DNA from: an uncultured Clostridia bacterium
GTDB lineage: Bacteria; Bacillota; Clostridia; Oscillospirales; CAG-272
DNA length: 14,384 bases
Direction of reading: 5' to 3'
NCBI GenBank assembly: GCA_937914815.1
Contig: CALDMI010000074.1
Span: forward strand, 1-14,384
The translations under genes were made by a program, and so were the position numbers. The notes beneath the pieces are model-generated. The model searched no databases. It saw nothing but the letters and a program-made list of their open reading frames with translations, and was not told where the DNA came from. This document shows positions 6,226 through 12,875 of the stretch, one piece after another (positions within the stretch are counted from its first letter, which is position 1; each line of letters begins with the position of its first letter).

Positions 6226-7713
6226 TTATTTTTTCGCGCCGCCGTCAGCGCATTTGAGTGTGAAGTAAAACTCACAGTATTTGTCGGGTTCGCTCTTCAC
6301 TCCTATAGATTCGCCGTGTGCGTCAATAATGGTCTTGCATATATAGAGTCCGAGCCCGACCCCGGTTTTGTCAAGCCCGCGGCTCTTATCCGTCTTATAA
6401 AATCTCTCAAAGACGAGTGATTGCTCATCCGGGGCAATTCCCTGTCCCTCATCGTATACGCTCACCGTTACGCGCTTACCTTCGGTATATCGTAGTTTAA
6501 TCGAGAGCTTTCCGCCCTCTTTTGCGAATTTGACCGCGTTATGGCACAGGTTGTATACGACCTGATGTATCGCGTCCTTGTCGGCATGCACGAGCATGGA
6601 ATCACGCTCTGCGTCGTATTCGACATCGAGCTTCTTTTCGTCGATTTTATTTTCAAACGAAATCAGAACTATTCTTGTAAGTTCTGCAATATCGAAATCG
6701 GCAAATGTCAGTTTTCTGTCACCGGATTCGAGTCTTGAAATATCAAGAAGCTGTGAAACAAGGCGTGACAGTCTGTGCACCTCTGCAGAAATCACTCCGA
6801 GATAGTACTCATGCTTATCCGGCGGTATTGCGCCGGAAGTTATTCCGTCTATGAATCCGGCAATCGTGGTCATCGGTGTACGCAGATCATGTGACACACT
6901 GGCGAGGAAGGAATTACGCATGGTTTCAAGATTTGAAAGCGACTCAGCCATCTGATTGAACGCCCGCCCGAGCTCGGCGACCTCGTCTCCTCCGTCAGCC
7001 CTTACACGGACGGTGAAATCCCCTTTTGCAAAGCTTTTTGCCGCCCCTGTCATTCTGTGCAGAGGATGAGTTATTCTCTCTGTTATAAAGAATGTTGCAA
7101 TTGCCGCGGCTACCATTACCCATATCGACCCGCTCACGACCATGCGGCGCGTGGTCACAAGCATCGCATCCTCCTTTTCCGTGGATGCATAGGCTATGCA
7201 ATATCCGATGACAGTGCCGTCCTGTCGCTCAGGCAGCGCATACATAACCGAGCGCGACGGAACTATTCCTTCGACATTTCCGTAATAAACAAGGTACTCT
7301 CTGCCGTCGTCCTCGGTCACCTCGGTAAAGAGCGTCATGTCGATTACAGCGCCCTCCTTTCCGGTGGCGGTAAGTTTGCAGATTTCCCCATGGTTATTTC
7401 TCGACTCTATGCTGCGCAGGATTATGTTTCCGTCACCGTCGGTAATAATCATATCGGTATCGGAGTCTATATTGACTATCGGACCTATTATCATGGCTAA
7501 CCGCTCCGTATCGGCAAAAACGAGCCTGCCGTCAAGCCCCATATCGTCTATCTGGTCTACAAACGCGGCGACGGTGTTTGCAAGTCGTTCGTCTCTGTCG
7601 TTCGCCGTATATATCCGTATCATTGAGGTTATTATGCCGAAAAGAACCGCAAAGCTCACGAATATTATCATAACGAACGCGGTTATATATTTTGCAAAAA
7701 TGCTTTTGAACAT
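6226..7713 (-). CDS. orphan sensor histidine kinase, HAMP-type
   Basis: Membrane sensor kinase. In-frame ATGs occur at 7749 (507 residues) and 7713 (495). I choose 7713 because the promoter at 7761-7790 should start transcription near 7754, leaving almost no leader for 7749; the ribosome-binding site before 7713 (GGGTAAAG) is only moderate. In 507-residue numbering: membrane helix 1 at about 21-42; extracytoplasmic sensor 45-200 with a PAS/Cache-like stretch (DMIITDGDGNIIL); helix 2 at 204-222; HAMP about 223-275; HisKA with phospho-acceptor His287 in SVSHDLRTP; HATPase with N-box Asn400/Asn404, G1 DEGQGI (433-438), ERFYKTDKSR and G2 GVGLGL (463-468). All catalytic elements are intact. Such kinases are normally encoded beside an OmpR-type response regulator, but none flanks it: gltX diverges upstream and dinB follows. 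The signal is unknown. Confidence 0.93.
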   Translation of the reverse strand: MFKSIFAKYITAFVMIIFVSFAVLFGIITSMIRIYTANDRDERLANTVAAFVDQIDDMGLDGRLVFADTERLAMIIGPIVNIDSDTDMIITDGDGNIILRSIESRNNHGEICKLTATGKEGAVIDMTLFTEVTEDDGREYLVYYGNVEGIVPSRSVMYALPERQDGTVIGYCIAYASTEKEDAMLVTTRRMVVSGSIWVMVAAAIATFFITERITHPLHRMTGAAKSFAKGDFTVRVRADGGDEVAELGRAFNQMAESLSNLETMRNSFLASVSHDLRTPMTTIAGFIDGITSGAIPPDKHEYYLGVISAEVHRLSRLVSQLLDISRLESGDRKLTFADFDIAELTRIVLISFENKIDEKKLDVEYDAERDSMLVHADKDAIHQVVYNLCHNAVKFAKEGGKLSIKLRYTEGKRVTVSVYDEGQGIAPDEQSLVFERFYKTDKSRGLDKTGVGLGLYICKTIIDAHGESIGVKSEPDKYCEFYFTLKCADGGAKK

Positions 7714-7760
7714 ATCTTTACCCGCTTCAAACTTTCTGATGTCAAGCATCTGACACCATA

Positions 7761-7790
7761 ATTATATATCATTATATCACATACTGTCAA
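7761..7790 (-). promoter_or_regulatory. sigma-A promoter for histidine kinase (and probably dinB)
   Basis: On the minus strand a perfect TTGACA -35 (plus positions 7785-7790) and a perfect TATAAT -10 (7761-7766) are 18 bases apart. A second TATAAT-like hexamer (7771-7776) lies in between but is too close to this -35. Initiation near 7754 supports ATG 7713 as the kinase start. Confidence 0.78.
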
Positions 7791-7809
7791 ATATTTTTTT
7801 GCGCGTCGA

Positions 7810-7838
7810 TTGACTAATCATAAAAAATATGTTAAAAT
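7810..7838 (+). promoter_or_regulatory. sigma-A promoter for gltX
   Basis: TTGACT (7810-7815) and TAAAAT (7833-7838) are 17 bases apart, with TG one base before the -10 (7830-7831). The resulting leader before ATG 7881 is only about 36 bases, too short for a T-box riboswitch. A GAGAGG ribosome-binding site lies at 7866-7871. Confidence 0.75.
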
Positions 7839-7880
7839 GTGTGGGTGGAAAAATAAAAAACTGTCGAGAGGTCGAAAAAA

Positions 7881-9326
7881 ATGACTGTTACAAGATTTGC
7901 GCCGAGCCCTACGGGGTATATGCACATAGGAAATCTGCGCACGGCGCTGTATTCATACCTGATTGCAAAGCATGACGGCGGAAAGTTCATCCTGCGTATA
8001 GAAGACACTGACCGTGAGAGACTCGTAGAGGGCGCGACAGATATCATAAAATCAACGCTGAAGATAACCGGTCTTGATTATGACGAGGGTCCGGATGTCG
8101 GCGGTGACCACGGTCCTTATGTCCAGTCCGAACGTAAGCCCATATACCTCGAGTACGCAAAAAAGCTTGTTGATATGGGATACGCCTACTACTGCTTCTG
8201 CACCAAGGAGCGTCTCGAAAAGCTGCATGAAGAGGACGCCACCGGTGGCTATGACCGTCACTGCAGGAACCTGTCCCCCGAGGAGGTACGGCGCAATCTC
8301 GATGCCGGTATACCGTATGTTATACGGCAGAAAATGCCGCTCGACGGTGTCACATCGTACACCGACTCCGTTTTCGGAGAGATAAGCATGAACAATTCGG
8401 AGCTCCAGGACCAGATACTGATAAAAGCCGACGGGTATCCGACATATAACTTCGCCCATGTTATAGACGACTATCTCATGGGTGTCACGCATGTTGTGCG
8501 CGGGTCTGAATATCTTACATCGACCCCGAAGTATGTCCTCCTGTATGACGCATTCGGTTGGGAGAGACCGGTATACGTTCATCTCCCGCTCCTCATGGGC
8601 AAAAACCCGGACGGTAGCGTTTCAAAGCTCTCCAAACGCCATGGCGCAGTCTCGTTCCAGGACCTTTTGAACGACGGATATCTTCCGGAGGCTATTGTCA
8701 ACTACATTGCCCTCCTCGGCTGGTGTCCGAAGAACTCCGAAACGGAATTTTTCACACTGAAGGAGTTGACCGACGCGTTCACAATAGACGGAGTATCAAA
8801 ATCTCCGGCGGTTTTCGACTTTGAAAAGCTTCTCTGGTTCAACGGAGAGTATATTCACCGGCTGACCGACGAAGAATTCGAGACATTGGCGGGCAGGTTC
8901 ATGAAAGCGGAGCTTCCGGCTACGCTTAACCGCAAAAAAATGCTCTCACTGATAAAGACGAGAATTTCAAAGTTCTCCGAAATAGATGAACGAACCGCGT
9001 TCTTTGCGGCACTTCCTGATTACGATACAGAACTCTTCCTCAATAAGAAGAACAAAATAACAGAGCTTGACACGGTTCGTACCGTTCTAACGGAAGCGCT
9101 GAATGTTCTGCGCAATACGGACAGCTTTGACAATGACACCCTTTATGCCGCGCTCCTGCCCCTCGCCGAAAAGCTCGGGCTCAAAACAGGCGCCGTAATG
9201 TGGTGCGTCCGTATAGCGGTGTCCGGCATGGCGGCAACTCCTGGAGGTGCAACCGAAATCATGGAGGTCATAGGAAAGAACGAGACAATAGACCGTATTT
9301 CGCGCTCTCTATCAAAGCTCGGCTGA
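7881..9326 (+). CDS. gltX: glutamyl-tRNA synthetase
   Basis: Class I aminoacyl-tRNA synthetase that charges tRNA-Glu with glutamate in the cytoplasm. The 481-residue length is normal for bacterial GluRS. Seen in order: the HIGH-type motif in PSPTGYMHIGNLRTALY (8-24), the glutamate/AMP-site region ILRIEDTDRER (38-47), the Cys-rich stretch YYCFCTKERL (103-112), the tRNA-acceptor region ADGYPTYNFAHVIDDYLMGVTHVVRG (183-208), and the KMSKS-type motif KLSKR (249-253, SVSKLSKRHG). A helical anticodon-binding domain follows to the end. ATG 7881 follows GAGAGG at nine bases. In Firmicutes lacking GlnRS, the enzyme may be non-discriminating and also charge tRNA-Gln for GatCAB; the window does not show which applies. 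It has its own promoter, and no terminator separates it from the next gene, 51 bases on. Confidence 0.97.
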   Translation: MTVTRFAPSPTGYMHIGNLRTALYSYLIAKHDGGKFILRIEDTDRERLVEGATDIIKSTLKITGLDYDEGPDVGGDHGPYVQSERKPIYLEYAKKLVDMGYAYYCFCTKERLEKLHEEDATGGYDRHCRNLSPEEVRRNLDAGIPYVIRQKMPLDGVTSYTDSVFGEISMNNSELQDQILIKADGYPTYNFAHVIDDYLMGVTHVVRGSEYLTSTPKYVLLYDAFGWERPVYVHLPLLMGKNPDGSVSKLSKRHGAVSFQDLLNDGYLPEAIVNYIALLGWCPKNSETEFFTLKELTDAFTIDGVSKSPAVFDFEKLLWFNGEYIHRLTDEEFETLAGRFMKAELPATLNRKKMLSLIKTRISKFSEIDERTAFFAALPDYDTELFLNKKNKITELDTVRTVLTEALNVLRNTDSFDNDTLYAALLPLAEKLGLKTGAVMWCVRIAVSGMAATPGGATEIMEVIGKNETIDRISRSLSKLG

Positions 9327-9377
9327 CCTGCACCTATCGGTATAATAAAAACTAAAAAAGCAGAAAGGATTTCTCAA

Positions 9378-10292
9378 ATGTCCACGGACATAATCAAGCG
9401 TATAGATACTTTATACCCCACATTTTCAAAGGGACAGAAAAAACTCGCAAATGCAGTTTTGACCGAATATGAGAAGGTCGGATATATGACCGCGACCCGT
9501 CTCGGGCAGCATGTCGGAGTTTCGGAGTCGACGGTTGTCAGATTTGCGAACGAACTCGGATTTGAGGGATACAGCGAATTTCAGGACGCAGTCCAGGAGC
9601 TCGCGCGCATGTATCTCACGCCGAACGAGCGGATAGAACTTACAAAATGCCGCATAGGAAATCATTCGGATATAGTAGAAAAGGTCATGGAGTCCGATAT
9701 GAACAAAGTACGGCGGACCATGGAGCGTGTTAACAGGACGCAGTTCCGCCGTGCTGTCGACACTATCATAAAGGCACGAAAGATTTACATAATGGGCGCC
9801 CGCTCGAGCGAACCGCTCGCAAGATTTCTTCAGTATAATCTCTCACTGATATTTGATAATGTGCGTCTCGTTCTTCCGATGTCAACCTCCGAGGTGTTTG
9901 AACAGATGCTCGATGTAGGAGCAGAAGATGTTCTTATTGCGTTCTCGTTCCCGCGCTACTCTACGAAAATGATAAACGCCGTGAAGTACGCGCATGACTG
10001 CAGTGTCAAGACGATAGTTTTCACAGACTCTGATGTCTCGCCTCTTGCGGCTGTCGGCGATTTTGTCCTGACTGCCGAGTCGGATATGGCGTCCTTTATG
10101 GATTCGCTTGTCGCGCCGATCAGTCTTATCAACGCTATGGTGGTCGAGCTTACATCAAGGTGTGAGCGCCGTATCAGAGACCGCTTTGAAAGGCTCGAAA
10201 AAATGTGGGGCAACTACGGAGTGTACACGAAATCACCTAAGGACAGGCTCAAAGAGGAACTGAAGAAAGCAGAGAAAGCGACAGGAAAATGA
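9378..10292 (+). CDS. MurR/RpiR-family transcriptional regulator (HTH + SIS)
   Basis: Sugar-phosphate-responsive transcription factor of 304 residues. The N-terminal HTH_6 domain (about 1-77) shows the family pattern: FSKGQKKLANAVL, then MTATRLGQHVGVSESTVVRFANELGFEGYSEFQ (37-69) containing the recognition helix. A SIS phosphosugar-binding domain follows at about 125-265, with IYIMGARSSEPLARFL (136-151) as its ligand-loop motif and VLIAFSFPRYSTKMINAVKYA (185-205) as the second strand region. A charged Lys/Glu-rich tail ends the protein. AGAAAGGA lies nine bases before ATG 9378. An isolated TATAAT at 9341-9346 could be a -10 but has no recognisable -35, so cotranscription with gltX is as likely. 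Its stop overlaps the start of the flavoprotein gene (ATGA). No sugar-metabolism gene is adjacent, so its target and effector are unknown. Confidence 0.93.
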   Translation: MSTDIIKRIDTLYPTFSKGQKKLANAVLTEYEKVGYMTATRLGQHVGVSESTVVRFANELGFEGYSEFQDAVQELARMYLTPNERIELTKCRIGNHSDIVEKVMESDMNKVRRTMERVNRTQFRRAVDTIIKARKIYIMGARSSEPLARFLQYNLSLIFDNVRLVLPMSTSEVFEQMLDVGAEDVLIAFSFPRYSTKMINAVKYAHDCSVKTIVFTDSDVSPLAAVGDFVLTAESDMASFMDSLVAPISLINAMVVELTSRCERRIRDRFERLEKMWGNYGVYTKSPKDRLKEELKKAEKATGK

Positions 10293-11521
10293 GTGTTCCC
10301 CTTAGAATTGCCGTTGTAGGCGGCGGTCCGGCCGGGATGTGCGCCGCCGGCGCGGCAATACGGAACGGCGCCGCAGTCACATTGTTTGACCATTCAGGCA
10401 GACTCGGATGGAAACTCTCAATTACGGGAAAAGGCAGATGTAATGTCACAAACAACTGTACAGTGCAGGAGTTTCTTGAAAATGTGCCCCGCAACCCGCG
10501 CTTTCTTTACGGCGCCTTGAGCGCATTTTCTCCGAATGATACAATGTCGCTGTTCTCTTCTCTCGGAGTTGAACTGAAAACCGAGCGCGGCAGGCGCGTG
10601 TTCCCGGTATCTGACCGTGCAGCAGATATTGTCGGCGCTATGAAAAAATACTGTAAGGATGCCGTAATAGTTACAGAGCATGTCACAAAAATCAATGTAT
10701 GTGAAGACGGGCGCTTTACGGTAAATTCGGATACCGTACACGCCTATGACAGAGTTATAATCGCCGGCGGCGGGCGCTCATATCCCATCACGGGCTCTGA
10801 CGGCTCGTGCTATAAAATAGCCGCATCGTTCGGTCATACTGTTACGCCGATTGTCCCGTCTTTGGTTCCAATTGAGAGCAGCGACAAAATCTGCCCTGAA
10901 TTAATGGGACTTTCTCTAAAAAATGTATCAATCAAAGTCCTCAATTCAAACGGCGCATGTCTATATTCCGACTTCGGTGAAATGCTCTTTACGCACTTTG
11001 GTGTAAGCGGTCCTATGATACTTTCCGCATCATCTCATCTGCACGACATTCCCGTTTCATCGTTGACGCTGTCAATAGACCTGAAGCCTGCGCTCGATGA
11101 CAAAACGCTCGATCACCGTCTTCTCTCCGACTTCTCCGAAAAGTCAAACCGCGATTTTCAGAACGCAATGTCCGGGCTTTTGCCGCAGAAGCTTATACAG
11201 CCGTTTGTAGCGAGATCCGGAATACCGCCGCACAAAAAGATAAATGTAATTACAAAGGAAGAGCGCGCTGCGGTGCGATCGCTTCTGAAGGATTTCAGAA
11301 TACGGCTCTCTTCCCTGCGCCCGATCGATGAGGCGATTGTTACCTCGGGCGGCGTATCGGTAAAAGAAATTTCGCCGAAAACCATGGAATCAAAGCTTGT
11401 CCGCGGGCTGTATTTTGCCGGAGAGATACTGGATGTAGACGCCTATACCGGAGGATACAATCTTCAGATCGCTTTTTCGACCGGTCACCTTGCCGGTGTT
11501 TCCGCAAGCGCGGATGCATGA
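10289..11521 (+). CDS. HI0933/BaiN-like NAD(P)/FAD-dependent oxidoreductase
   Basis: Flavoprotein of 410 residues from the HI0933-like family (COG2081), found in most bacteria and typically about 400 residues long. It begins with the Rossmann FAD-binding motif GGGPAGMCAAG (11-21), followed by the family-specific GKGRCNVTNN (47-56), a second dinucleotide motif with IIAGGGRSYPITGSDGSCYKIA near 155-176, and the C-terminal FAD contact AGEILDVDAYTGGYNLQIAFSTG (377-399). All landmarks are intact. Some family members are named BaiN after a role in bile-acid dehydroxylation, but most homologues have no proven reaction, and I would not transfer that function here. Its ATG overlaps the regulator stop. 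In Clostridia this gene is commonly found just upstream of cmk, as here (25 bases). Confidence 0.93.
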   Translation: MSVPLRIAVVGGGPAGMCAAGAAIRNGAAVTLFDHSGRLGWKLSITGKGRCNVTNNCTVQEFLENVPRNPRFLYGALSAFSPNDTMSLFSSLGVELKTERGRRVFPVSDRAADIVGAMKKYCKDAVIVTEHVTKINVCEDGRFTVNSDTVHAYDRVIIAGGGRSYPITGSDGSCYKIAASFGHTVTPIVPSLVPIESSDKICPELMGLSLKNVSIKVLNSNGACLYSDFGEMLFTHFGVSGPMILSASSHLHDIPVSSLTLSIDLKPALDDKTLDHRLLSDFSEKSNRDFQNAMSGLLPQKLIQPFVARSGIPPHKKINVITKEERAAVRSLLKDFRIRLSSLRPIDEAIVTSGGVSVKEISPKTMESKLVRGLYFAGEILDVDAYTGGYNLQIAFSTGHLAGVSASADA

Positions 11522-11546
11522 GAATACATAAAAGAGGTTCATTTAC

Positions 11547-12875
11547 ATGATAAGAATTGCTATTGACGGACCGGGGGGAGCCGGAAAATCCACTGTTGCG
11601 AAAGAAGTTGCAAAGAGGCTCGGTATCATATATGTTGACACCGGCGCTCTCTATCGCACTATCGGTCTCTGGATGCTCCGCCACGGCGTCGATCCAAAAA
11701 ACTCTGACGGAGTCGTGAGCTCACTCGGACATTTTACCCTTGAGCTCAGGTATATTGACGGACGGCAGGTAATACTTCTCGATGGTGAGGATGTCGGCGA
11801 CAGCATCAGAACTCCGGAGGTATCTATGGCGGCGTCGGCTGTCAGTGCTATACCGGAGGTGCGGGCATATCTTCTTGATATGCAGCGCGGAATTGCAAAG
11901 GAAAACAGCCTCATAATGGACGGGCGCGACATAGGCACCGTCATAATCCCCGACGCAGAGGTCAAGATATTTCTTACTGCAAAGCCGGAGGTGCGTGCAA
12001 ACAGGCGCTATCTTGAACTGCAATCACGCGGGAGCGACACGACATATGAGGCTGTTCTCGCCGAAATGAACGAGCGCGACAAAAACGACGCCGAGCGGGC
12101 GATAGCCCCTTGCGTAAAGGCTGACGACGCCTTTCTGCTCGACAACTCCGACATAGATTTTGACGGTACGGTTGACATAATAATCAAGCGCGTCAGAAAA
12201 TGCGAGGAGAGCCTCGAAGAGCAGCGGAAAAAGCACACTGCTTACATGAAGACCCATCGTTGGATGGCTCCGCTTGTCAGGTGGATGTTTCATGTAAAGA
12301 TACGCGGTGCCGAAAATATTCCGGCGAGCGGTGGTGTCATAGTATGTGCAAACCATGTTGCAATACGCGATGTCTTTGTTATCGCGTCCGGCATGAACCG
12401 CCCGCTTAATTATCTTGCGAAAAAAGAGCTGTTCAAAGTTCCGTTTATCGGCGGGCTCATGAAAAAATGCGGTGCCGTGTCAATAGACCGCGGCGGAAAT
12501 GATGTCGCCGCACTGAAAACAGCCATAGAGCTCGCGCGCGAGGGATGCGCGGTAGCTCTCTTTCCACAGGGGCACAGAAATCCCGGAGTAAATCCGGTGG
12601 ACACCGTCATTCATAACGGAACCGGACTTATTGCCTACCGTTCCGGCAAAGATGTGCTCCCCGTCTGCATAAAGCTGAAGAAATTCAAATATGCACCTTT
12701 CAGGCGTGTTGAGGTGATCTTCGGAAAGGTCATAAAACATTCCGAACTCGGATTTACAAACGGTGGGAACGAAGAATACAGATCTGCCACGGAAAAAATA
12801 TTTGATGAGATAGTCCGTCTCGGCGGATATGACAAGCTTCCGTCGGAAAAATACGGCGAGGGCGGCAGACAGTGA
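11547..12875 (+). CDS. cmk: fused cytidylate kinase / 1-acylglycerol-3-phosphate acyltransferase (CMK-PlsC)
   Basis: Two-domain protein of 442 residues. Residues 1-220 are a complete cytidylate kinase (ATP-dependent phosphorylation of CMP and dCMP): P-loop GPGGAGKS (8-15), DTGALYR (31-37), the CMP-site region GRDIGTVIIPDA (126-137) and the lid region RANRRYLELQSRG (150-162). A charged linker (218-232) leads to a PlsC-type lysophospholipid acyltransferase domain (about 235-435) with the catalytic NHVAIRD (NHX4D, His270 and Asp275), GAVSIDRG (309-316) and FPQGHRN (339-345) in place of the usual FPEGTRS. The reading frame is open across the junction with no internal stop, so this is a true fusion rather than two overlapping genes. 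AGAGG lies about nine bases before ATG 11547. Its stop overlaps the next start (GTGA). In related genomes cmk and plsC are often separate adjacent genes. Confidence 0.93.
   Translation: MIRIAIDGPGGAGKSTVAKEVAKRLGIIYVDTGALYRTIGLWMLRHGVDPKNSDGVVSSLGHFTLELRYIDGRQVILLDGEDVGDSIRTPEVSMAASAVSAIPEVRAYLLDMQRGIAKENSLIMDGRDIGTVIIPDAEVKIFLTAKPEVRANRRYLELQSRGSDTTYEAVLAEMNERDKNDAERAIAPCVKADDAFLLDNSDIDFDGTVDIIIKRVRKCEESLEEQRKKHTAYMKTHRWMAPLVRWMFHVKIRGAENIPASGGVIVCANHVAIRDVFVIASGMNRPLNYLAKKELFKVPFIGGLMKKCGAVSIDRGGNDVAALKTAIELAREGCAVALFPQGHRNPGVNPVDTVIHNGTGLIAYRSGKDVLPVCIKLKKFKYAPFRRVEVIFGKVIKHSELGFTNGGNEEYRSATEKIFDEIVRLGGYDKLPSEKYGEGGRQ

Noticed and set aside
7839..7880. T-box or other riboswitch before gltX
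   Set aside because: The leader from the predicted start is only about 36 bases, with no T-box sequence and no terminator hairpin.
9341..9346. TATAAT as a separate promoter for the RpiR-type gene
   Set aside because: No -35 hexamer is found at 16-18 bases upstream and the preceding bases have no TG extension; recorded only as a possibility.
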